Shown in pieces: positions 23,549 through 30,797 of a stretch of DNA of 64,000 bases (the stretch's first letter is position 1; every line of letters begins with the position of its first letter). Position numbers and translations under genes: made by a program. Source of the stretch: Opitutaceae bacterium (GTDB taxonomy: Bacteria > Verrucomicrobiota > Verrucomicrobiia > Opitutales > Opitutaceae); the NCBI GenBank assembly GCA_016715765.1, contig JADJZJ010000002.1:136018-200017 (forward strand), given 5' to 3'. The notes under the pieces were generated by a model, which ran no database searches, was not told where the DNA came from, and worked only from the letters and a program-made list of their open reading frames with translations.

Positions 23549-23572
23549 GACGCGCCCGGTAAGGCTGGCAGT

Positions 23573-24145
23573 TCAGCGCGCGCTCAGCCGCGCCACGACC
23601 GCCGGCAGCAGGGCATGCTCGGCCGCATGGATCTTGGCCGCGAGGGTCTCCAGGGTGTCGGCCGGCTCCACCCGCACGGCCGCCTGGTCGAGGATCGGCC
23701 CGCCGTCCACCTCGGTGGTCACATAATGCACCGTGCAGCCGGTCACCTTCACGCCCCGCCGCCATGCCTGGCCGATCGCATCGAGTCCCGGGAAACTGGG
23801 CAGCAGGCTGGGGTGCAGGTTGATGATCTTCCCGGCAAACGCATGCAGGAATCCCGGCTTCAGCACGCGCATGAAGCCCGCCAGCACCACGAGATCGGGT
23901 GCGCAGGCGTTGATCGCCGCGATGTAGCGCTCCTCGCCGGCGCCCTCGAGCTTGGTCTTGAACGGCGCGGGGTCCACGAACTCCGCCGGCACGCCGAACC
24001 TCGGGCCGAGGGCGAGGATCCCCGCATCCGGGACGTCCGCGAAGAGCTGCACGATCTTGGCCGACCCGAGCCGGCCTTCGGCCTGCGCGCGCAGGAGCGC
24101 CCCGGCATTCGAACCGCGACCGGAACCAAGGATGACCACGCGCAT
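23573..24145 (-). CDS. purN: phosphoribosylglycinamide formyltransferase
   Basis: 190 residues from ATG 24145, which gives the canonical opening MRVVILGSGRGSN; an ATG four codons earlier overlaps the upstream gene by 7 bases. Motifs of the formyl-transfer domain are present: INLHPSLLPSFPGLDA with the catalytic Asn-His, and GCTVHYVTTEVDGGPI with the catalytic Asp. It transfers the formyl group of 10-formyl-tetrahydrofolate to GAR in purine synthesis. It lies directly after the heptose adenylyltransferase gene on the same strand. Confidence 0.93.
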   Translation of the reverse strand: MRVVILGSGRGSNAGALLRAQAEGRLGSAKIVQLFADVPDAGILALGPRFGVPAEFVDPAPFKTKLEGAGEERYIAAINACAPDLVVLAGFMRVLKPGFLHAFAGKIINLHPSLLPSFPGLDAIGQAWRRGVKVTGCTVHYVTTEVDGGPILDQAAVRVEPADTLETLAAKIHAAEHALLPAVVARLSAR

Positions 24146-24150
24146 GGGCG

Positions 24151-24648
24151 TCAGCATTCCCCGGCCGCCCGGATTTTGGCGATGAGATTCGTCGTGCTGA
24201 ACCCGGGGAGGAAGGGCATGAACGTGATCTTCGCCTTCACCTGCTCGAGCGCCGCGCGCTCCTCGGGATTCAGCTTCTCCAGCGTGTAGTCGCCGGCCTT
24301 GGTGTAGGCGTCGGGCTGCAGGGCGAGAATTTCCCTGGTCAGCCGCGGTTCGCGGAAGATCACGACGCCGTCCACGCATGACAACGCGGCCAGGGCGTAC
24401 GCCCGCTGCTCCTCGTTCATCACCGGCCGGAGCGGACCCTTCAGCACCTTCACGCTGGCATCGCTGTTGAGGGCGATGAAGAGCGCGTCGCCGAGCTCAC
24501 GGGCCTGCTTGAGGTAGTAGAGGTGGCCGGTGTGGAGGAGGTCGAAGACGCCGTTCGTCAGCACCAGTTTGCGGCCGGCGACCCGGAGCTGCGCCCGGGC
24601 GGCGACGGCCTGTTCGAGGGTGAGGAGCTTGGGATTTACGAGGTTCAC
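24151..24648 (-). CDS. D-glycero-beta-D-manno-heptose 1-phosphate adenylyltransferase (HldE C-terminal type)
   Basis: 165 residues, a stand-alone nucleotidyltransferase equal to the C-terminal half of HldE/RfaE. The key motifs are VLTNGVFDLLHTGHLYYL, with the HxGH signature, and the C-terminal PGFSTTNLIAKI. It makes ADP-heptose for the lipopolysaccharide core, implying a Gram-negative envelope. The kinase half (HldA/RfaE1) must be encoded elsewhere. Followed closely by purN. Confidence 0.9.
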   Translation of the reverse strand: MNLVNPKLLTLEQAVAARAQLRVAGRKLVLTNGVFDLLHTGHLYYLKQARELGDALFIALNSDASVKVLKGPLRPVMNEEQRAYALAALSCVDGVVIFREPRLTREILALQPDAYTKAGDYTLEKLNPEERAALEQVKAKITFMPFLPGFSTTNLIAKIRAAGEC

Positions 24649-24712
24649 GACGGGCCGCGAAGTTCACATGGCGGGTGGCGGAAGTAAATTCCGATTCCGT
24701 GGAAGGAATTAT

Positions 24713-24892
24713 TTTAACCACGGATGGCACGGATAGCGGATCCAAACCGATTGGCCACATAAGGCTCAGAAGGCACCGGATATGAATGGAGTGAAAGCAG
24801 AGGGTTTAGAGTTCCAACCCAAGCCAATCACTTATGGCTCTTATGGAGGCTTTATTTCCCTGATCCGTGAAATCCGCGTGATCCGTGGTTAA
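24713..24892. repeat. inverted element with TTTAACCACGGAT / ATCCGTGGTTAAA ends
   Basis: The left arm, TTTAACCACGGATGGCACGG at 24713, and the right arm, ATCCGCGTGATCCGTGGTTAAA ending at 24892, share a 13-bp perfect inverted end. Inside the arms are GGAT-type words (ACGGAT, GCGGAT / ATCCGTG, ATCCGCG). The spacer holds no open frame. A copy of the right end occurs at 21839-21853. Lies in the divergent spacer between the heptose gene and xylF. Confidence 0.75.
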
Positions 24893-24963
24893 ACTCCGAG
24901 GCCCGATGATTTGGCCCAAGCAGCGCAGAACAGGAATGATGAGAGTCTCCTCCAACCCCGGAG

Positions 24964-25001
24964 TTGGATGTTGGACGTTGAATGTTGGATGTTGAACGTT
25001 C
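24964..25001. repeat. TTGGATG short-word array
   Basis: TTGGATGTTGGACGTTGAAT continues as GTTGGATGTTGAACGTTC: degenerate 8-9-base words. It is the complement of the words at 29514-29552 and 33876-33912. About 80 bases upstream of xylF, so it may fall in its leader. Confidence 0.75.
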
Positions 25002-25080
25002 GGGGCGAAGCACCGTCCGCCCCGCCTTGTTCTGCCGTTGTAAATTAACTGGGGCCTGACTTGGCTGGGGAACCCTCCCC

Positions 25081-26127
25081 ATGAAAGCGCGCATTTCGCT
25101 CGTTGTCCTTTCCCTGGTTCTTTCGCTGCTCATTGGCCTGACCCTGCACCGCGGAGCGGGCGGCGGCAAAGCGGCGGGCGAGGGGCCACGCCGTCCGTTG
25201 ATCGGGCTCTCGATGGACACGCTGGAGGTGGAACGCTGGCTGCATGACCGCGACCTGTTTGTCGCCCGGGCCAAGGAACTCGGCGCCGATGTGCTCGTGG
25301 TCTCGGCCAACGGTAATGACACCCGCCAGATCCGCGACTGCGAGGCCCTCATCAGCAACAAGATCGATGCCCTGGTGATCATCCCCCATGATGGTGCCGC
25401 CATGGCCAAGGGCGTGGCCCTGGCGCACGAGGCCGGCATCCCGGTGCTCGCCTACGACCGGCTCATCCTCAACTGCGACCTCGATCTCTACCTTACGTTC
25501 GACAACGTCCGCGTCGGCGAACTGCAGGCCGGCTATCTGGTGGACAAACTCAAGGGCCGGAAGGCCCGCATCGTCCGCCTCATGGGCTCAAAGACGGACA
25601 ACAACGCCTTTCTCTTCAAGCAGGGCCAGGACAACATCCTCAATCCCGCCATCGCCGCGGGTGACATCGAGATTGTCCACGAGGACTGGTGCGATGGCTG
25701 GCGCCCCGAGAATGCCAAGAAGGCCGTCAACGCCGCCATCACCAAGGCCGGCCGCAACATCGACGCCGTCCTCTGTTCCTCCGACATCCTGTCCGGCGGC
25801 GCGATCCAGGTCCTTCTCGAGGAAGGCCTGGCGGGCAAGGTGCTGGTCACCGGCCAGGACGCGGATCTGACCTCCTGCCAGCGCATCGTCGAGGGCACGC
25901 AGGCGATGACGATCTACAAGCCGATCAAGAATCTCGCCCATGCCGCCGCCGAGCTCGCAGTCCGCCTCGCCCGCCGCCAGGTCGTCGTCGCCAAGGAGGA
26001 ACTCGCCAACGGCAGGATCAACGTGCCGTCCATCTACCTGCCGGTGCACGTCGTGGACAAGGATACGATGGAAAGCACCGTGATCGCCGACGGCTTCCAC
26101 AAGCGCGAGGCCATCTACCAACACTGA
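25081..26127 (+). CDS. xylF: D-xylose ABC transporter, periplasmic substrate-binding protein
   Basis: 348 residues with a signal sequence (residues 1-25, no lipobox). The two-lobed sugar-binding fold opens PLIGLSMDTLEVERWLHDRD and has the XylF-like motifs DALVIIPHDGAAMAKG, GIPVLAYDRLI and LYLTFDNVRVGELQAG. The C-terminal half includes AVLCSSDILSGGAIQVLLEEGLAG and VTGQDADLTSCQRI. These match the xylose-specific branch of the CUT2 family. It begins the xylFGH operon, with xylG 3 bases downstream. No strong Shine-Dalgarno is seen before the ATG. Confidence 0.92.
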   Translation: MKARISLVVLSLVLSLLIGLTLHRGAGGGKAAGEGPRRPLIGLSMDTLEVERWLHDRDLFVARAKELGADVLVVSANGNDTRQIRDCEALISNKIDALVIIPHDGAAMAKGVALAHEAGIPVLAYDRLILNCDLDLYLTFDNVRVGELQAGYLVDKLKGRKARIVRLMGSKTDNNAFLFKQGQDNILNPAIAAGDIEIVHEDWCDGWRPENAKKAVNAAITKAGRNIDAVLCSSDILSGGAIQVLLEEGLAGKVLVTGQDADLTSCQRIVEGTQAMTIYKPIKNLAHAAAELAVRLARRQVVVAKEELANGRINVPSIYLPVHVVDKDTMESTVIADGFHKREAIYQH

Positions 26128-26130
26128 GCC

Positions 26131-27669
26131 ATGGCCGCCCTCCTCGAGGCCCGAGCGATCACGAAGCGCTTCCCGGGCGTCACCGCGCTGCGCGAGGTGA
26201 GCTTTGAGCTCCAGCCGGGCGAGGTGCATGCGCTCTGCGGTGAAAACGGCGCCGGCAAGTCCACGCTGATCAAGGTCCTCTCCGGCCTGCATGCCCACGG
26301 CACGTATGAGGGCGCCCTCCTCATCGACGGCCGGCTCGCGCCGCTTCATTCCATCGCCGATGCGCAGCAGCACGGCATCGCGGTGATCTACCAGGAACTC
26401 GCCCTCGTGCCTGAGCTCACGATCGCTGAAAACATCTTTCTCGGCTGCGAACCCCGCCACGGCCTCCTCATTGACTGGGAGAAACTCTACACCGATGCCC
26501 GCGCGGTGCTGGCAAGGGTCGGGCTCCATCTCCCGCCCGATTCGCCGGTCGGCCACCTTGGCGTCGGCCAGCAGCAACTCGTCGAGATCGCCAAGGCCCT
26601 GCGCAAGCGGACCCGCATCCTCATCCTCGATGAGCCCACCGCGGCCCTGGCTGAACATGAGGTCGCCACGCTGCTGGCGCTGATCCGGGAACTGCGCGCC
26701 CACGGCATCGCCTGCATCTACATTTCACACAAGCTGGACGAAGTCTTTGCCGTTGCCGACCGCATCACGGTGCTGCGCGATGGCGCCTCGATCTCGACCC
26801 ATCCCGCCGCCGCGACCTCCAAGGATCGCGTCATCCGCGACATGGTGGGCCGCGAAATCAAGGACCTCTTCCCGCGCACGCCGTCGCCGGGCGGCGAGGT
26901 CCTGTTGCAGGTTGAGCATCTTTCGGCCTCTCCGGCAACCGGCCAGCCTGCACTGTTGCAGGATGTCAGTTTCAACGTGCGGGCCGGCGAAGTCCTCGGC
27001 ATTGGCGGACTCATGGGGGCGGGGCGCACCGAACTGCTCATGCATGTCTTTGGGGCCTGGGGCGTGCGCACCGGCGGCACGGTAACCCTCGCCGGCCAGC
27101 CGCTGCCCGTCCTGCCGCCCGAGGGCACGCTGGCGCACGGCCTCGCCCTCGTCAGCGAGGACCGCAAGCGCTACGGGCTCATTTTGCCGCGCGACATCGG
27201 CTTCAATCTTTCGCTCTCGTCCATCACGCGCCTGCGCCGCGGCCTGTTGGTGGATGAGGAGGCCGAGGTCCGGGCCAACCAGGGGTTCTTTGCCTCCCTG
27301 CGCATCAAGGCCCCGTCGGTCGAAACCGTGGTCGGCACGCTCTCGGGCGGCAACCAGCAGAAGGTCGTCATCGGCAAGGCGCTCATGACGGAACCGCGCG
27401 TCATCTTCCTCGATGAGCCCACCCGCGGCATCGATGTCGGCGCCAAGCTCGAAGTCTACGAGCTCATCAACCGCCTCACCGCCGCGGGCAAGGCGGTCGT
27501 GCTCGTCTCGAGTGAGCTCCCCGAGCTGATGGGCATGAGCGACCGGATCCTGATGCTGCACGAAGGCCGGGTCGGCGGCGAATTCACCCGCGCGGAAGCC
27601 ACGCCGGAACGGCTGTTGGGGGCGGCGATGGGAAGGAGCGTGGACCAATGCTTGATGACCAATGCCTAA
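26131..27669 (+). CDS. xylG: D-xylose ABC transporter, ATP-binding protein
   Basis: 512 residues with two ABC domains, as in CUT2 sugar importers. N-domain Walker A is GENGAGKS (residues 37-44) with LGVGQQQLVEIAKAL and ILDEPTAAL. The C-domain has the degenerate P-loop GLMGAGRTELL, the signature LSGGNQQKVVIGKAL and IFLDEPTRGIDVGAK. Two copies would energise the permease. The last residues (SVDQCLMTNA) and the stop codon are encoded by a degenerate AATGACC repeat array rather than by conserved gene sequence, so the native C-terminus appears to have been replaced. Confidence 0.93.
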   Translation: MAALLEARAITKRFPGVTALREVSFELQPGEVHALCGENGAGKSTLIKVLSGLHAHGTYEGALLIDGRLAPLHSIADAQQHGIAVIYQELALVPELTIAENIFLGCEPRHGLLIDWEKLYTDARAVLARVGLHLPPDSPVGHLGVGQQQLVEIAKALRKRTRILILDEPTAALAEHEVATLLALIRELRAHGIACIYISHKLDEVFAVADRITVLRDGASISTHPAAATSKDRVIRDMVGREIKDLFPRTPSPGGEVLLQVEHLSASPATGQPALLQDVSFNVRAGEVLGIGGLMGAGRTELLMHVFGAWGVRTGGTVTLAGQPLPVLPPEGTLAHGLALVSEDRKRYGLILPRDIGFNLSLSSITRLRRGLLVDEEAEVRANQGFFASLRIKAPSVETVVGTLSGGNQQKVVIGKALMTEPRVIFLDEPTRGIDVGAKLEVYELINRLTAAGKAVVLVSSELPELMGMSDRILMLHEGRVGGEFTRAEATPERLLGAAMGRSVDQCLMTNA

Positions 27670-27750
27670 TGACTAATGACGAATGACCAATGATGGATGA
27701 CTGGGGACCAATGCTGGCGGCGAATGGCTAAGGGATAATGACTAATTCCT
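27647..27750. repeat. AATGACC short-word array, left flank of the four-helix-bundle gene
   Basis: Words such as GACCAATGC, CTAATGACTAATGACGAATG and ACCAATGATGG repeat with a spacing of 7-10 bases. The array starts inside the xylG frame and includes its stop codon. AT-rich compared with xylG. Confidence 0.85.
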
Positions 27751-27808
27751 TAAGGTGATTTTCAATTTCCTGATCGCTGATGCTGAACGGCTGAATGACG
27801 AATTCGGA

Positions 27809-28195
27809 ATGAAGATTGCGTCTTACGATTTGGAGGAGAGGACGGCGGTATTTGGCGAAAAGGTGATCACGTTTTGCCAGACACTGCCGGCTGACGCGGT
27901 AAGCCGACCGCTCATCAGTCAGTTGATTCGATCTGGTACGAGCATTGGGGCGAATTATTGCGAAGCGGATGACGCTGAGTCCAAGAAGGATTTCCGGCAC
28001 AAGATTGGCATCTGCCGCAAGGAGGCGCGTGAGACCAAGTATTGGTTTCGCATGATTGCGAAAGCCCTGCCATCGACCAGGGCCGTCGCCCGGCCATTGT
28101 GGACCGAGGCCAAGGAACTGCACCTGATATTTGCCGCCATCTTCCGCACAACAGACCGCAACCTTGCCGCATCTGCCGAAGGCAGGGTGGAATGA
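27809..28195 (+). CDS. four-helix-bundle protein (S23 / TIGR02436 family)
   Basis: 128 residues from ATG 27809 (MKIASYDLEERTAVFGEKVI); a GTG at 27755 would add 18 residues from the repeat-like leader. Family motifs are present: QLIRSGTSIGANYCEADDAESKKDFRHKIGICRKEARETKYW. Here they are read as QLIRSGTSIGANYCEADDA (about residues 41-59) and the KEARETKYW helix. Members occur inside 23S rRNA intervening sequences and as stand-alone genes; the Avd protein of diversity-generating retroelements has the same fold and binds nucleic acid. It sits inside the xyl operon between xylG and xylH, flanked on both sides by AATGACC arrays, and is clearly less GC-rich than its neighbours. Acquisition with the arrays is inferred. 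Confidence 0.85.
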   Translation: MKIASYDLEERTAVFGEKVITFCQTLPADAVSRPLISQLIRSGTSIGANYCEADDAESKKDFRHKIGICRKEARETKYWFRMIAKALPSTRAVARPLWTEAKELHLIFAAIFRTTDRNLAASAEGRVE

Positions 28196-28354
28196 CTGGC
28201 TCCTAATGACCAATGCCTAATGACCAAAGCCAAATGCCAAATGACTAATGCCCAATGACCAATGCAGAGCGCGACTATCCATTTTCTCGCACAACTCCTC
28301 CACTCGGCATCAACCATTTGTCATTAGACATTAGGCATTAGTCATTCGCCTCAG
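28190..28354. repeat. AATGACC short-word array, right flank with inverted end
   Basis: Starts at the stop codon of the four-helix-bundle gene (GGAATGACTGGC), continues CTAATGACCAATGCCTAATG and on to about 28265. After a 55-base non-repetitive stretch it ends with the complement (TTTGTCATTAGACATTAGGC, ATTAGTCATTCG). The right flank alone is therefore an inverted pair. Confidence 0.85.
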
Positions 28355-28373
28355 TCCGCCCCTTCCTGCTTTC

Positions 28374-29499
28374 ATGAAAACCCGCCTTTCCCTCCGCGAC
28401 TTCTCCCTGCTGCTGAGCCTCATCGGCATCTGGGCGTTCTTCGCCTTCGCGTCGCCGCAGTATCTGTCGGCGCGCAATCTCTCCGCGCTTTCGGTCGAAC
28501 TCGCCATCACCGCCACCCTCGCTGGGCATGCTGCTGGTGATTCTGCCGGGGCACATCGATCTCTCCGTCGGCAGCGGCGTGGGCCTGGTGGGTGGTCTCG
28601 CCTCGGTGCTCGTCATCCGGTTTGGCTGGCCCGCGCTCGCCGCCTTTGTGCCGGCCGTGGGCGCGGCGCTGCTGATCTGGTTTGCGCAGGGCACCCTGAT
28701 CGTGCGGCAACGCATCCCGGCGTTCATCGTCACCCTGGGCGGTCTGCTGATTCTGAAGGGCGTGTTCTGGCTCGTGATCGGCACGCAGACCGTTCCGGTC
28801 GCTCCCGGCGGCCGGCCCAATATCTATTCGCTGCTCACCACGTATTATCTGCCGCCACTGGCCAGCTACGGCCTCATTGCCGCCGTGATGCTGGTGCTCG
28901 TCGTGGTCATATTGCGCGGTCGCAGGCGCCGCGCGGCCATGGGCTTCGAGACTGATGATGCCGAACTCACCTTCCTCAAGCTGCTGGTCACCGCGCAGGG
29001 GCTGCTGCTCTTTGTGCTCACCGTGAACCAGTTCCGCGGCATTCCGTTGCCGGTCGTGATTCTCGGCGTGGTCGCCCTCGCGATTCATCTCATCACGCGC
29101 CATACGCCCTTCGGCCGGCACCTCTATGCCATCGGCGGCAATGAGGAGGCGGCTTTTGTCTCCGGTGTGCCCGTCCAGCGCGTGGTGATCGGGGCTTTCA
29201 CGCTGCTGGGCGGAATCGTCGCCATCACCGGTTTGATGCAGACCGCCTATTCCGGCGCCTCGACCACCACGGTCGGCGACCTGATGGAACTCGATGCCAT
29301 CGCCGCGTGTGTCATCGGCGGCACAAGTTTGCGCGGCGGTCGCGGCACGGTGCTGGGTGTGATCTTCGGCGCCCTCATCATGGCCAGCCTGCTCAATGGC
29401 ATGACCCTGCTCGCGGTCTCGCCGGAACTGAAATTCATCGCCCGCGGCACCGTGCTGACCCTGGCCGTGTGGATGGACGTAAAACTCTCCAAGATGTGA
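28374..29499 (+). pseudogene. xylH: D-xylose ABC transporter permease with frameshift
   Basis: The CUT2 permease is spread over two frames. Frame one starts at 28374 (MKTRLSLRDFSLLLSLIGIW) and reads SARNLSALSVELAITATL up to about 28520. The protein continues in the +1 frame from 28522 (LGMLLVILPGHIDLSVGS) to 29499. The family pattern here is I-x-x-L-A-[VL]-G-M, so two bases of an alanine codon appear missing (CTC-G-CTG for CTC-GCN-CTG). Later motifs, such as GGTSLRGGRGTVLGVIFGALIMASL and LAVWMD, are intact. If the shift is real the xylose importer lacks its permease; if it is a sequence error the gene is normal. Confidence 0.85.
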
Positions 29500-29510
29500 C
29501 GGGGCTGCGC

Positions 29511-29610
29511 CCCGAACGCTCAACATCCAACATTCAACTTCCAACGTCCAATACTGAAACGGATTCCAGCATTGGAGGTTGGAAGTTGGATGTTCGGCGT
29601 TCGACGTTCG
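29511..29610. repeat. CCAAC short-word hairpin between convergent genes
   Basis: The left arm, with words such as CTCAACATCCAACATTCAAC (29514-29552), pairs imperfectly over about 40 bases with the right arm (29571-29610, words TTGGAGGTTGGAAGTTGGAT). The loop of about 18 bases is unrelated. It lies 12 bases after the xylH stop and 8 bases before the stop of the convergent cobalamin gene, so it could fold at both 3' ends. Confidence 0.85.
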
Positions 29611-29617
29611 CCGCGCC

Positions 29618-30163
29618 TCACGGCGCGGCGCTGCTTTCCGCCTCGCGGGCGAGGAGCCAGAGCAGGTCGGCGAGGCGGTTGATGAAATGCACGAGTTCGG
29701 GGCGCACGCTGCGGCCGTGGGCGGGCAGGCTGACGAGGCGGCGCTCGGCGCGGCGGGCGGTGACGCGGGCGGTTTCCAGCGCGGCGGCGCGGGCATTCGC
29801 GCCGGGGGTGGCCCAGCCGTCGAATTTCAGGCCCTTCGATTCAAGGGCGGCGATCCCGGCGTCGATGCGCGCGGTGTCGTCGGCCGTGAGCTTGGTGAAT
29901 TTCGAGGCCGCATAACGCGCCGCATCGCCTTCGGCGCAGGCCAGTTCGCCCATGAGCGCCACGAGGTTCTGCTGCAGGGCAAGGATCAGCTCGCGCAGCG
30001 GGGCGTCGGCGGCACCGAGGTGGGGCTTCACGGCGCCGAGGGCGACGTTGAGCTCGTCGAAGGTGCCGACGGCCTCGATCTGGGGATGGTCCTTGGGCAC
30101 GCGCTGGCCGTAGAGCAGGCCGGTCGTGCCGTCGTCCCCGGTGCGGGTTGCGATCGAGCTCAT
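29618..30163 (-). CDS. PduO-type ATP:cob(I)alamin adenosyltransferase
   Basis: 181 residues. Signature motifs are the N-terminal TRTGDDGTTGLLYGQRVPKD (residues 6-25), forming the ATP loop, then GTFDELNVALG and the C-terminal RRAERRLVSL with VRPELVHFINRLADLLWLLAR. The enzyme adds the adenosyl group to cob(I)alamin to make coenzyme B12. The start overlaps the def stop by 4 bases, so the two are translated together despite unrelated roles. Confidence 0.92.
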   Translation of the reverse strand: MSSIATRTGDDGTTGLLYGQRVPKDHPQIEAVGTFDELNVALGAVKPHLGAADAPLRELILALQQNLVALMGELACAEGDAARYAASKFTKLTADDTARIDAGIAALESKGLKFDGWATPGANARAAALETARVTARRAERRLVSLPAHGRSVRPELVHFINRLADLLWLLAREAESSAAP

Positions 30164-30732
30164 GAAGCCTTGGCGGCCTCGCGCGTCTGCTGGGCGAGTT
30201 CCTTCACGGCCTTGTCCAGGGTCGCGCGCACCTTTTTCTCCATGCGGTCAATGAAGAGGGTGCCCTGCAGGTGGTCGTACTCGTGCTGGATGCATCGGGC
30301 GAGCAGGTCGTTGCACTTGAGCACGTGCGGCGTGCCGTGCTGGTCCTGAAACTTCAGCGTGATGGCATCGGGGCGGATGACGTCGCCGCGGATGCCGGGG
30401 AAGGAGAGGCAGCCCTCCTCGAAGATGTACTCGTCGGTGCCCGGATCGATGGTGAGCTCCGGATTGACGATGATCATGGGCATGAAGAGATCGAGCGGGG
30501 GCCTGGCGCCGTCCAGGTTCCAGTCGAATTCCGCCTCGGCGGCGCGCAGGTCAACGACGCAAAGCTGCAGCGCATGACCGACTTGCTGGGCCGCGAGGCC
30601 GATGCCGTGGGCCTCGTGCATGGTCTCGATCATGGCATTGGCCAGGTCGGTGAGCCTGGCGTCGAATCCGGTGATCTTCGCGCCTTTCTTGCGCAAAATC
30701 TGGGTGTTGTAGTGAACAATCGGCAGGGACAT
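30160..30732 (-). CDS. def: peptide deformylase
   Basis: 190 residues with all three deformylase motifs: GIGLAAQQVG (43-52), EGCLS (106-110) and QHEYDHLQG (149-157), whose cysteine and two histidines bind the catalytic metal. It removes the formyl group from nascent proteins. An insertion around residues 62-85 (AAEAEFDWNLDGARPPLD) is longer than in E. coli Def, as in many class I/III variants. Followed by the cobalamin adenosyltransferase gene with a 4-base overlap. Confidence 0.95.
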   Translation of the reverse strand: MSLPIVHYNTQILRKKGAKITGFDARLTDLANAMIETMHEAHGIGLAAQQVGHALQLCVVDLRAAEAEFDWNLDGARPPLDLFMPMIIVNPELTIDPGTDEYIFEEGCLSFPGIRGDVIRPDAITLKFQDQHGTPHVLKCNDLLARCIQHEYDHLQGTLFIDRMEKKVRATLDKAVKELAQQTREAAKAS

Positions 30733-30797
30733 CGGTCGGTGTTGCCCGCAATCGTGGGTTTGCCTCCGGCACCCCGCAATTCAATACTCCCAATTTC

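Noticed and set aside
27647..28354. CRISPR array in the AATGACC repeats
   Set aside because: Repeat units are 7-10 bases, degenerate and without unique spacers of even length, and no cas gene is present.
28515..28525. programmed +1 frameshifting in xylH
   Set aside because: No slippery heptamer or stimulatory structure; family alignment points to missing bases.
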